DNA of 16,702 nucleotides from DASYVD01 sp050693035. Lineage in GTDB: Bacteria; Actinomycetota; UBA4738; CALAEC01. Position 1 is the first letter of the stretch. Each line of letters starts with the position of its first letter. The position numbers and the translations under genes were made by a program. Where the stretch lies: the NCBI GenBank assembly GCA_050693035.1, contig JBOGWB010000044.1, forward strand, positions 1-16,702, in the 5' to 3' direction. Below, in pieces: positions 6,085-13,345 of the stretch. Under the pieces are notes generated by a model. It saw nothing but the letters and a program-made list of their open reading frames with translations. It was not told where the DNA came from and made no database searches.

Positions 6085-7941
6085 GTGAAACGGCGCGGGA
6101 ACGGGTCCCAGCGGGCCCTGAGCGAAGCATCCATGGCCCGCGGCGAAGTCGCGGCCATCCTCGGGCAGTCGAAGCTGATGCAGGCGGGCCGAGCCGATGT
6201 CGCTCGGGTTCGGGAACGCACCCGCCGCCGGAAGCTCTTCCGGCTTGCGCTCATGATCGCCCTGCTCGACGGGTTCCTCTGGTACCGCTACTTCACCGGC
6301 AACCCCCTCGGTTTGCCCAGCCTGCCCAGGGACTGGGTCATCTGGCTGCCGGGTTTCCTGCTGGTGTTCGTTCTCGTGCTGGTGATGCTGCTGCCGATGG
6401 GAAGCGGCCGGTCCCCGCACGTGCTCATCCGGCCGGAGCATATCGAGGTGGGGCTGGACGAGGTCAAGGGTCTGGACGGCTTGGTCGACGAGGTGGTCCG
6501 GACCCTCAACGTTTTCCTGGGCTATTCCACGTTCCGGGAGCGGATGGGAGGAACGCCCCGGCGGGGCGTGCTGTTCGAGGGCCCGCCCGGCACGGGCAAG
6601 ACCTTCCTGGCGAAGGCCATGGCCAAGCAGGCCGGCGTGCCGTTCCTGTTCGTGTCGGCCCCGGCGTTCCAGTCCATGTGGTTCGGCATGACCAACACGA
6701 AGATCCGGTCGTTCTTCAAGAGGCTGCGGAAGGCGGCGCGACGGGAGGGCGGGGCCATCGGGTTCATCGAAGAGCTCGACGCCATCGGGATGGATCGCGG
6801 ATCCCTTCAGGCGGCGCCCGCGCCCGCCGGTCTGGGGCGGTTCGTGTCCAACATGATCTCGCCTGGCACCGGAGGGATGGTCAACGAGCTCTTGATCCAG
6901 TTGCAGTCGTTCGACCAACCTCCGTGGGGCCAGCAGGTCCGGAACCGGATCGTGGAGTGGATCAACGGCTATCTTCCAGCGGGGCGGCGGATCGAGACGG
7001 GAAAGCCGCAATACCACAACGTGCTCCTGATCGCGGCGACGAACCGGGCCGACTCTCTCGACCCGGCGCTGATGCGCCCGGGCAGGTTCGACCGGCGTCT
7101 GTACTTCGACCCGCCGACGCAGAAGGGCCGGCGCGACCTCGTCGACTTCTTCCTCGAGCGGAAGGCCCATGAACCGATCTTCGACGACGAGGACGTCCGG
7201 GAACGGATGGCCCACGACACGTTCGGATACACCCCGGTGATGATCGAGCACCTCTTCGACGAGGCGCTGCTGGTGGCGCTGCGAAACGGGCGCGACCGGA
7301 TGACGGTGACCGACGTGTACGAGGCCAAGCTGGCGGAGGAGACTGGGCTCAAGCAACCGGTGACCTACACCGAGGATGAGCGGACCTCCGTGGCCACTCA
7401 CGAGGCGGGACACGCCACCGTGGCGTACTTCGCGGGGACCAGACGGCGCCTGGAGGTGCTGTCGATCATCAAGCGGCAGCGCTCGCTCGGACTCCTCGCT
7501 CACGGGGACCTCGAGGAGCGGTTCACGAAGTCGCGGACGGAGCTCGAGGGCCTCATCGCCATCTCGCTTGGCGGGATGGCTTCCGAGGAGATGTTCCTGG
7601 GAGAGTCGGGGACCGGACCCGCCTCCGACCTGGCTGGGGCCACGGAGCTGGCCGCGGCGATGGTGGGGGCCTTCGGGATGGCGGGGTCGCTGATCTCCTA
7701 CGAGGCCGTCGTGGACGGCCCGGTGTCGATGCGGAACCTGGCAGGCAAGGTGCTCGGCGACCCGGCCGGCAAGGAGCGAGTCGAGGAGCTCCTGGCGGCG
7801 CAGAAGCAGCGGGCCATGGCCATCCTGGAGGCCAACCGCGACGTGTTGGAGGCTCTCCGCGACGCGCTGGAGAAGCGGGACGAGCTCGTGGGCGACGAGA
7901 TCACCAAGGTCATCCGGTCCGCCCTGGAGCGCCGGGCCTGA
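6085..7941 (+). CDS. Divergent FtsH-like membrane AAA+ zinc metalloprotease
   Basis: From GTG 6085 the protein has 618 residues. Two membrane segments (about 52-70 and 86-104) are joined by only about 15 residues, so the periplasmic domain of true FtsH is absent. The AAA domain shows Walker A GPPGTGKT (166-173), pore-loop MWFGM (198-202) where FtsH has an FVG type, and Walker B FIEELDA (227-233) with Glu replacing the usual first Asp. The second region of homology is NRADSLDPALMRPGRFDRR (320-338), with arginine fingers 331 and 334. About 35 extra residues sit around 276-311. The protease domain has HEAGH (439-443) and Asp515 in GPASDL as third zinc ligand. It would degrade membrane or cytosolic proteins using ATP. 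The start is uncertain: AGAGGA (6067-6072) lies 12 bases before GTG, and ATG 6133 (602 residues) is an alternative. It is not the housekeeping FtsH in my view. Confidence 0.87.
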   Translation: MKRRGNGSQRALSEASMARGEVAAILGQSKLMQAGRADVARVRERTRRRKLFRLALMIALLDGFLWYRYFTGNPLGLPSLPRDWVIWLPGFLLVFVLVLVMLLPMGSGRSPHVLIRPEHIEVGLDEVKGLDGLVDEVVRTLNVFLGYSTFRERMGGTPRRGVLFEGPPGTGKTFLAKAMAKQAGVPFLFVSAPAFQSMWFGMTNTKIRSFFKRLRKAARREGGAIGFIEELDAIGMDRGSLQAAPAPAGLGRFVSNMISPGTGGMVNELLIQLQSFDQPPWGQQVRNRIVEWINGYLPAGRRIETGKPQYHNVLLIAATNRADSLDPALMRPGRFDRRLYFDPPTQKGRRDLVDFFLERKAHEPIFDDEDVRERMAHDTFGYTPVMIEHLFDEALLVALRNGRDRMTVTDVYEAKLAEETGLKQPVTYTEDERTSVATHEAGHATVAYFAGTRRRLEVLSIIKRQRSLGLLAHGDLEERFTKSRTELEGLIAISLGGMASEEMFLGESGTGPASDLAGATELAAAMVGAFGMAGSLISYEAVVDGPVSMRNLAGKVLGDPAGKERVEELLAAQKQRAMAILEANRDVLEALRDALEKRDELVGDEITKVIRSALERRA

Positions 7942-7949
7942 AGGCCGGC
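7931..7949 (+). terminator. Weak hairpin at the end of the FtsH-like gene
   Basis: GCCGG(G)CCT and AGGCCGGC around the TGA stop can pair with one bulged G. There is no T-tract, so it is at best a T-less hairpin; in DNA this GC-rich it may be chance. Confidence 0.2.
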
Positions 7950-7989
7950 CGCGGCGGCTCCATCAGTCGGGCCGTCCCCTGACCGCCGG

Positions 7990-7995
7990 TAGAAT
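7990..7995 (+). promoter_or_regulatory. Possible -10 of the thiolase operon
   Basis: TAGAAT matches the -10 consensus in five of six positions, 39 bases before the thiolase GTG, in the 93-base gap after the FtsH-like gene. The base run 17 upstream (TCGGGC) is a poor -35. GAGAGGAG (8022-8029) is the ribosome site. Confidence 0.35.
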
Positions 7996-8034
7996 GGTTC
8001 CGACAACCTCACCGCACCCTCGAGAGGAGCCGTC

Positions 8035-9219
8035 GTGACCACCTGCGTCATCGTCGCCGGGGCCCGAACGCCGATCGGCAAGTTCGGAGGCGGCTTCCGT
8101 GACGTGCCCGCCGTCGACCTCGGGGCCGCGGCCATCCGGGAGGCGCTCGCTCGGGCGCCCATCCCCGCCGACCAGGTCGACTATGTGCTCATGGGGCACG
8201 TGATCCAGGCTGGGGCCGGCCAGATCAGCTCCCGCCAGGCCGCCGTTAACGCGGGTATCCCCAAGGAGGTTCCCGCGGTCACCATCAACAAGGTGTGCCT
8301 CTCGGGCCTGAATGCCATCGCCCTGGCCGACCAGCTCATCCGGGCGGGGGAGATCGAGGTGGCCGTGGCGGGGGGGTTCGAGTCGATGAGCGGCGCCCCG
8401 TACCTCATCCCCGACGCTCGGTGGGGCACCCGCCTCGGGAACACGGAGATCGTCGATGCCATGCTCTACGACGGCATGTATTCCACCTTCACCGGGGAGT
8501 CGATGGGGGCGTCCTCTGACGAGGTGAACCGGGAGCTCGGTATCGGGCGCGAGGAGCAAGACGCGTGGGCCGCTCGCTCGCACCAGCGGGCCCACGCCGC
8601 GTGGGAGGACGGCCGGCTGGGGGAGGAGGTCGTGCCGGTCGAGGTGTCGCAGCGCAAGGGCGATCACGTCGTCATCGACCGTGACGAGGGGATCCGCCCC
8701 GACGCCACGGCCGAGTCCCTGGCCAAGCTCAAGCCGGCGTTCGGGGATGAGGGCACCATCACCGCGGGGAACGCTTCGCAGATCTCCGACGGCGGGGCGG
8801 CGGTGATCGTGATGAGCCGGGAGCGCTCCGAGGCCCTCGGGCTCGAACCGATCGTTGAGATCGTCGCTCACGGGATGAGCGCCGAGCGGTTCCCGTACCT
8901 CCATACCGTTCCGGCCATCGCCATGGAGCGCGCGCTCAAGAAGGCGGGAGCGTCGCCGTCGGACCTCGGGCTGGTGGAGATCAACGAGGCATTCGCGTCG
9001 GTCTCTCTCCACGCGAGCAGGATGCTGGGCCTGGACGAGGAGATCGTGAACGTGAACGGCGGCGCGGTTGCGCTGGGGCATCCGATCGGGATGACGGGAG
9101 CCCGATTGGTTCTCACCCTTGCCTACGAGATGCGCCGCCGGGGCGTATCCCTCGGGGCGGCGGCGCTGTGCGGCGGAGGCGGCCAGGGCGATGCCCTGAT
9201 CGTCCGCCAGCCCGGCTGA
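8035..9219 (+). CDS. Acetyl-CoA C-acyltransferase (thiolase)
   Basis: The 394-residue protein is a type II thiolase. It joins two acetyl-CoA or, in reverse, cleaves 3-ketoacyl-CoA at the end of beta-oxidation. Catalytic residues are in place: Cys88 in NKVCLSGLNA (acyl-enzyme), His349 in GGAVALGHPIG, and Cys379 in ALCGGGGQG (proton transfer), with NEAF at 317-320. N-terminal VIVAGARTPIGKFGG is typical. GTG at 8035 has GAGAGGAG five bases upstream. The acyl-CoA dehydrogenase starts 15 bases after the stop, so the two genes form an operon. Sequence alone does not separate a biosynthetic acetoacetyl-CoA thiolase from a degradative one; the neighbour favours a catabolic role. The enoyl-CoA hydratase and hydroxyacyl-CoA dehydrogenase are not in the window. 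Confidence 0.93.
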   Translation: MTTCVIVAGARTPIGKFGGGFRDVPAVDLGAAAIREALARAPIPADQVDYVLMGHVIQAGAGQISSRQAAVNAGIPKEVPAVTINKVCLSGLNAIALADQLIRAGEIEVAVAGGFESMSGAPYLIPDARWGTRLGNTEIVDAMLYDGMYSTFTGESMGASSDEVNRELGIGREEQDAWAARSHQRAHAAWEDGRLGEEVVPVEVSQRKGDHVVIDRDEGIRPDATAESLAKLKPAFGDEGTITAGNASQISDGGAAVIVMSRERSEALGLEPIVEIVAHGMSAERFPYLHTVPAIAMERALKKAGASPSDLGLVEINEAFASVSLHASRMLGLDEEIVNVNGGAVALGHPIGMTGARLVLTLAYEMRRRGVSLGAAALCGGGGQGDALIVRQPG

Positions 9220-9234
9220 GCGGAGCGGGATGCG

Positions 9235-10395
9235 GTGAGCGAGCAGCTGTTCGCCCTCCCGGAAGAGCTGGAGACGTTCCGCAAGGCCGTTCGGGAGCTG
9301 TGCGAGGAGAAGGTCGCCCCGCGGGCCGCCGAGATCGATGAGCAGGACGAGTTCCCCTGGGACATCCACAAGCTCTTCGCGGAGAACGAGCTCATGGCGG
9401 TGGGATACCCGGAGGAGTTCGAGGGGGCCGGCGGCGGGTCGCTCACGGTCGCGGTGATGATCGAGGAGATCTCCCGGGTCTCGGCGAGCGCCTCCCTCAT
9501 CCCGCTGGTGAACCGGCTGGGGGCCATCCCGGTCATGCTCGCCGGGTCCGACGAGCTGAAGCGGGATCTGTTCGGCTCGATCTCCCGGGGCGAGCACCAG
9601 ATGTCCTATGCCCTCACTGAACCGGGCGCGGGCTCTGACGCCGGCTCGATGCGAACGCGGTACGAGGAGGCGGACGGCGGCTTCCGGCTCTCCGGAACGA
9701 AGCGATTCATCACCGGGGCGGGAGCCTCCGACCGGTACACGGTATTCGCCACAGAAGACCCAGACCTCGGATCGAAGGGCATCTCGGCCTTCGTGGTCCA
9801 CGCCGAGGACGAAGGGTTCTCGGTGGGGAAGTCGGAGAAGAAGATGGGGATCCGAGGTTCGCCGACCCGCGAGGTCTATCTGGAAAGCGTGTTCGTTCCG
9901 GATGAGCGGTTGATCGGGGAAGCGGGCAAGGGGTTCTCCTACGCCATGCGCACGCTGGACTACTCGCGGCCGACCATCGCCGCGCAGGCCTTGGGGATCG
10001 CCCAGGGCGCCTTCGACGCCGCCACGGGCTACGCGCGGGAGCGGGAGCAATTCGGCAAGAAGATCGGCGCGTTCCAGGGGATCCAGTTCATGCTGGCCGA
10101 CATGGCCATGGAGATCGAAGCGGCTCGGCTCCTCACGTACAAGGCGGCGAGCCTCTGCGACGCCCAGGACCCGAGGTTGACGTACTTTGCTTCGGCGGCG
10201 AAATGCTTCGCCTCCGACACGGCCATGAAGGTCAGTACCGACGCCGTGCAGATCCTCGGCGGTTACGGCTACATGCGGGAGTACGGCGTGGAGCGGATGA
10301 TGCGCGACGCCAAGATCACCCAGATCTACGAGGGCACGAACCAGATCCAGCGCGTGGTCATCGCCCGTCAGCTCCTGGGCGCGCTGGGCGACTGA
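9235..10395 (+). CDS. Acyl-CoA dehydrogenase
   Basis: The 386-residue FAD flavoenzyme introduces the alpha-beta double bond into an acyl-CoA, first step of beta-oxidation, passing electrons to ETF. Family signatures are YALTEPGAGSDAGSM (125-139) and QILGGYGYMREYGVERMMRDAK (339-360). Catalytic base Glu366 lies in IYEGTNQIQ, the position used by short- and medium-chain enzymes. EREQFGKKIGAFQGIQFMLADM (269-290) is also classic. The start is GTG 9235 with only a weak GGAG nine bases upstream, reflecting close coupling to the thiolase gene, which ends at 9219. Chain length cannot be told from the sequence by eye. The gene ends six bases before the convergent phosphoesterase gene. Confidence 0.94.
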   Translation: MSEQLFALPEELETFRKAVRELCEEKVAPRAAEIDEQDEFPWDIHKLFAENELMAVGYPEEFEGAGGGSLTVAVMIEEISRVSASASLIPLVNRLGAIPVMLAGSDELKRDLFGSISRGEHQMSYALTEPGAGSDAGSMRTRYEEADGGFRLSGTKRFITGAGASDRYTVFATEDPDLGSKGISAFVVHAEDEGFSVGKSEKKMGIRGSPTREVYLESVFVPDERLIGEAGKGFSYAMRTLDYSRPTIAAQALGIAQGAFDAATGYAREREQFGKKIGAFQGIQFMLADMAMEIEAARLLTYKAASLCDAQDPRLTYFASAAKCFASDTAMKVSTDAVQILGGYGYMREYGVERMMRDAKITQIYEGTNQIQRVVIARQLLGALGD

Positions 10396-10400
10396 TCCCG

Positions 10401-10418
10401 CCTACGGCAGCCCGTAGG
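10401..10418. terminator. Probable bidirectional terminator hairpin
   Basis: CCTACGG-CAGC-CCGTAGG is a perfect 7-base stem with a 4-base loop. It lies just after the acyl-CoA dehydrogenase stop and includes the stop codon of the convergent phosphoesterase gene. There is no T-tract on either side. Its position between two convergent gene ends supports a terminator of both. Confidence 0.45.
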
Positions 10419-11928
10419 GGCAATCTTCCCGCAGGGGAAGGACCAGCTTCTCCAACCGGGGCGGAGAGTTGAAGTCGAACGCTCCCGACAGCGGATCGGC
10501 CTGAGCGTCCCGCTTCGTCATCGGACGGAGGTCGAAGACCTGCTCGATGAGGGCCAGCACGGAGGAGAACTCGTACGTCGTGTGGTCGATGGACCCCCCG
10601 TCCGGGTTTCCGCCCCGCTTCGTCCACGGCGAGATGATCAGCGCCGGGGTCCGCGGCCCGAGGCCCATGATGTCGAAGTGTGGAGGCTTCATGTGGTCGT
10701 ACAGGCCACCGAAGTCGTCCCACACGATCACGATGGCCGTGCTCTTCCAGAACTTGCTCTTCATGATGGCGTTCACCTGTTGCACGGTCCAGTTCTCGCC
10801 GGAGCAAACGCTGCGATCGCCACCGGGGTGCTCGTTGTGCGATTCGGGCGGCACCAGCCAGGACACCTGGGGCAGGCGCCGCCTCTTCACGTCCTCGAGG
10901 AAACGCTCCGGCGGCTGCACCTTCCGCCACATCGGTCCGAACCGAACGTGCCGAACGGCCTGGAGCGCGTTCATCCACTGGTTCTCGTTCGCGTAGTACT
11001 TCCAGCTGATGCCCTTCCTCTCGAGCTGGTCCTGGATGACTTCGAGCTCGATGCAGGTCCGGATGGTCTCCCAGAACGGGGCGATCTCGGCAAGCAGGTA
11101 GGGATGCTCTCCCATGGCCCGGTCCTCCACCTCCATGATGTGACGGAGCTCCCTCCTGGTCAGATCGTCGCGGAAGTGGGTCGTGTATTCGCGCGCGTCG
11201 TCGCAGTAGTTGCCGGGATTATCGACCGTCTTCTTGTTGTCGACGATGCCCCGCGCGTCGGCGGCTACCGTGTAGAGATGCTCCGGGAACGTCGGCCCGT
11301 ACATCGAGGTGAAGAAATGATCCGCGAGCACGAACCGGTCGGCGTACGCCCAGTAGTTGGGGATCCCCTCTCGCCGGAACTGAACGTAGCCCGACAGATC
11401 GTCTCCGTAGAGAAGTGTGTTGAAGCCGTTCATCTTCCCGCCGTTGATGGCGAAGAGCCCGGCGGCGAACCCGTGCGCGATGTCGTGAGGATGGATGTCC
11501 GGGGAGGGGCCGAGCGGGATCACCCGCCCATCGATGGTCTTCCCCGTGGTGGCGCCGTGAGCTCCCGGATACCGTCCGAAATAGTTATCGAACGTCCGGT
11601 TCTCCTTGATCATGAAGATGATGTGCTTGATCGGGATCGGAGGCGCCACCGGAGAGGGGGAGGGTATCGGGACCTCCGGACTCCCCTCCTCTGCAGACGG
11701 GGTGCCCCCAGAAGCAGCCCGTGGCGGGGGCGAGCCATCCGGCCGCAGCGGCCACGCCACGACGGCCGCCACGGTGGCTCCCAGGATCAGCATGGGGAGC
11801 GCTCTCCGACTCGGCCCGCCCCTTCGGTGACGTCCCGTCGCCGAGGTCAGGGCGGCACGTGGGGTATCGCGATCCTGGTGGCGCCCTGGGGGGCTTCCGG
11901 GTCGGGTTTCCGGGGCGTCGTCCGGCAC
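10402..11928 (-). CDS. Exported phosphoesterase (phospholipase C / acid phosphatase family)
   Basis: The 508-residue protein belongs to the phosphoesterase family of phospholipase C and AcpA-like acid phosphatases. The metal-site motif IKENRTFDNYFG (107-118) is the clearest hallmark, with Glu109-Asn110. SHNEHPGG (363-370) and VWDDFGGLYDH (402-411) supply further ligands. Residues 46-60 are a hydrophobic segment after an Arg-rich stretch (TGRHRRGGPSRR), so the protein is a membrane-anchored or secreted enzyme; a Pro/Ser-rich linker (64-98) leads to the catalytic domain. The start is GTG 11928 without a strong ribosome site. The N-terminus before the membrane segment is long, so a later start cannot be excluded, although no better one is evident. 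It probably releases phosphate from phosphate esters outside the cell. A promoter with an internal inverted repeat lies upstream. Confidence 0.87.
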   Translation of the reverse strand: MPDDAPETRPGSPPGRHQDRDTPRAALTSATGRHRRGGPSRRALPMLILGATVAAVVAWPLRPDGSPPPRAASGGTPSAEEGSPEVPIPSPSPVAPPIPIKHIIFMIKENRTFDNYFGRYPGAHGATTGKTIDGRVIPLGPSPDIHPHDIAHGFAAGLFAINGGKMNGFNTLLYGDDLSGYVQFRREGIPNYWAYADRFVLADHFFTSMYGPTFPEHLYTVAADARGIVDNKKTVDNPGNYCDDAREYTTHFRDDLTRRELRHIMEVEDRAMGEHPYLLAEIAPFWETIRTCIELEVIQDQLERKGISWKYYANENQWMNALQAVRHVRFGPMWRKVQPPERFLEDVKRRRLPQVSWLVPPESHNEHPGGDRSVCSGENWTVQQVNAIMKSKFWKSTAIVIVWDDFGGLYDHMKPPHFDIMGLGPRTPALIISPWTKRGGNPDGGSIDHTTYEFSSVLALIEQVFDLRPMTKRDAQADPLSGAFDFNSPPRLEKLVLPLREDCPYGLP

Positions 11929-11959
11929 AGTGGTCTCTCGGCTCCAGAGCGGGGCCGCC

Positions 11960-11989
11960 AGTATGGGCCCACCGAACTGGGCCGGTCAA
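11960..11989 (-). promoter_or_regulatory. Predicted phosphoesterase promoter
   Basis: On the minus strand TTGACC (complement of 11984-11989) and CATACT (complement of 11960-11965) are 18 bases apart. The -35 is near-perfect. Transcription would start near 11953, about 25 bases before the GTG at 11928. Confidence 0.5.
11966..11983. promoter_or_regulatory. Inverted repeat filling the phosphoesterase promoter spacer
   Basis: GGCCCA-CCGAAC-TGGGCC is a perfect 6-base inverted repeat with a 6-base centre and occupies exactly the 18 bases between -35 and -10. It could be an operator; an 18-base spacer with an internal dyad also recalls MerR-type sites, though those have 19-20 bases. GC-rich arms raise the odds of chance. 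Confidence 0.4.
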
Positions 11990-12016
11990 CGACTGTCCTC
12001 CCTCCGAGGGCCCTGA

Positions 12017-12022
12017 TAGCCT
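12017..12022 (+). promoter_or_regulatory. Possible -10 of the thioesterase operon (leaderless)
   Basis: TAGCCT (TANNNT form) ends nine bases before the ATG at 12032. No Shine-Dalgarno is seen before that ATG, so transcription and translation may start together. The -35 (CTGTCC at 11993-11998, 18-base spacer) is weak. Confidence 0.3.
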
Positions 12023-12031
12023 CGACCGGTC

Positions 12032-12550
12032 ATGGAAGTGGACCTGACCCCGAAACCGTCCTCGGTTTCGCGCGTCACCCTGGCTCGTCAGATGGAAGTG
12101 GCCGACGCCAACATCGCGGGGAACGTCCACGGGGGCTCGATCATGAAGATGGTCGACACCGCCGCCGGGCTCGCGGCGGCCAAACACTGCGGTGGCCTCG
12201 CCGTGACCGCCGCCATGGACGAGATGACGTTCCTCGAGCCCGTCTACCTCGGAGAGGTGGTGACGGTGAAAGCCTCGGTGAACGAGGCGTTTCACACATC
12301 GATGGAGGTGGGCGTTCGGGTGGAGGCCGAGAACGTGTCCACGGGACGGAAGGTTCACACCTCCAGCGCCTACGTCGTGTTCGTAGCCATCGACGAGCAG
12401 GGAAAGCCCCGTCCGATCCCCCCTCTCTTGGCCGAGACGGACGAGGAGCGGCAGCGCCAGAGGGAAGCGAGGCTCCGGCGGGAGGCTCGGTTGACCCGGA
12501 AACGGGTCATCGAGCAGGCCCGCGCTTCCGCGGGCGAGGACGTGCCCTGA
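12032..12550 (+). CDS. Acyl-CoA thioesterase, hotdog fold
   Basis: The 172-residue protein is a YciA/BACH-type acyl-CoA hydrolase, which releases free CoA and a fatty acid. The hotdog signature DANIAGNVHGGSIMKMVDTAA spans residues 25-45, with Asn31 and His33 near the thioester and Asp42 as the expected catalytic acid. MDEMTFLEPVYLGEVV (62-77) is the second conserved stretch. The C-terminal 35 residues are a charged, Arg-rich helix (EERQRQREARLRREARLTRKR), probably peripheral. ATG 12032 has no ribosome site and may be leaderless; an internal ATG at 12092 has the same ATGGAAGTGG context but would cut off the first strand. The sulfotransferase-like gene begins 19 bases after the stop, so the two are probably co-transcribed. 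Chain-length preference is not visible. Confidence 0.9.
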   Translation: MEVDLTPKPSSVSRVTLARQMEVADANIAGNVHGGSIMKMVDTAAGLAAAKHCGGLAVTAAMDEMTFLEPVYLGEVVTVKASVNEAFHTSMEVGVRVEAENVSTGRKVHTSSAYVVFVAIDEQGKPRPIPPLLAETDEERQRQREARLRREARLTRKRVIEQARASAGEDVP

Positions 12551-12569
12551 GCGAGACGACGCCGGGCCG

Positions 12570-13265
12570 ATGGGTTTCCTGTACGACCTGAAGACGTTGG
12601 TCGCCCGGTACCCCGCGGTGGCCCTTCCGGTTGCCCGGCTCCGCCGAGGCCACGGCGTGGTCGTCTCTCGGAACACCGAGATCGTGGTCGAAGGGTTTCC
12701 TCGGACGGGCTCGTCCTTCGCCGTGGCCGCGTTCCGGCGGGCCCAGGACCGGCCGGTTGAAGTGGCCCACCACGTGCACGCGCCCGCCCAGGTGATGGCG
12801 GCGATCCGGTGGGGCATCCCCGCGCTCGTTCTCATCAGAGATCCGGAGGACTGCGTCTTGTCGCTGGTGATCCGCAACTCCGACATCACCGTGGCCAAGG
12901 CCCTGGCCGGGTACGAGCGGTTCTATCGTCCGCTCCTCCCCATGAGAGAGCGGTTCGCTGCGGCCACGTTCGACGACGTCGTGCAGGACTTCGGAACGGT
13001 GATCGACCGAGTCAACGAACGCTACGGAACGAGCTTTGCTCGGTTCCACCACACCGAGGAGAGCGCGGCCTCCATCCTCGCCGAGATCGAGGCGGACTAC
13101 CTCACGCGGGACGCACCCGGGGAGCATTTCGAACGCATCGTCCCGCGGCCCTCGGAGCGGCGGCGCCGGCTCAAGGAAGAACTCCGGGAGCGATATCGCC
13201 ACCCGGCGCTGGCCGAGGCGCGGGCCTGGGCGGAGTCGCTCTACGAGCGGTTCGTCCGAGGGTAG
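12570..13265 (+). CDS. Small sulfotransferase-like protein
   Basis: The 231-residue protein carries the two PAPS-binding motifs of cytosolic-type sulfotransferases. The 5'-phosphosulfate loop is EGFPRTGSSFAVAAF (41-55), following strand EIVV. The 3'-phosphate motif is LIRDPEDCVLSLVIRN (88-103), with Arg90 and Ser98. His68 or His70, in AHHVHAPAQV, could be the catalytic base. The enzyme would transfer sulfate from PAPS to an unknown acceptor, possibly a lipid or glycan. It is shorter than many sulfotransferases (often 260-300 residues), and the third conserved region is not obvious; the C-terminus is a charged helical stretch. The ATG at 12570 has only a weak ribosome site and lies 19 bases after the thioesterase, suggesting an operon. 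I rate the family well supported and the acceptor unknown. Confidence 0.78.
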   Translation: MGFLYDLKTLVARYPAVALPVARLRRGHGVVVSRNTEIVVEGFPRTGSSFAVAAFRRAQDRPVEVAHHVHAPAQVMAAIRWGIPALVLIRDPEDCVLSLVIRNSDITVAKALAGYERFYRPLLPMRERFAAATFDDVVQDFGTVIDRVNERYGTSFARFHHTEESAASILAEIEADYLTRDAPGEHFERIVPRPSERRRRLKEELRERYRHPALAEARAWAESLYERFVRG

Positions 13266-13277
13266 TCAGATCGACTG

Positions 13278-13306
13278 TTGACGGATCCGCATCGCTACCG
13301 CATGAT
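13278..13306 (+). promoter_or_regulatory. Predicted promoter of the coiled-coil gene pair
   Basis: TTGACG (13278-13283) and CATGAT (13301-13306) are 17 bases apart, in the 80-base gap after the sulfotransferase gene. Transcription would start near 13313, about 33 bases before the proposed TTG start. This is among the best -35/-10 matches in the window and separates the pair from the preceding operon. Confidence 0.5.
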
Positions 13307-13345
13307 TCTGGGCCTCAGCTCATAGGCTCGAGGAAGCGATTCCCC

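Noticed and set aside
5885..6130. N-terminal extension of the XRE protein
   Set aside because: The extra part spans the divergent promoter region and has no domain character; ATG 5884 puts the helix-turn-helix in the usual place.
11970..11990. PHO box upstream of the phosphoesterase gene
   Set aside because: The minus strand has GTTGACC and GTTCGGT, but they are 13 bases apart start to start rather than the 11 of PhoP repeats, and the second unit is poor.
12032..12101. Repeated ATGGAAGTGG at the thioesterase start and 60 bases later
   Set aside because: Both encode Met-Glu-Val in the same protein; a ten-base match between similar codons is not a repeat element.
10582..12591. Long plus-strand open frame opposite the phosphoesterase
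   Set aside because: It is the complement of a gene with clear catalytic motifs, and its composition is that of a shadow frame.
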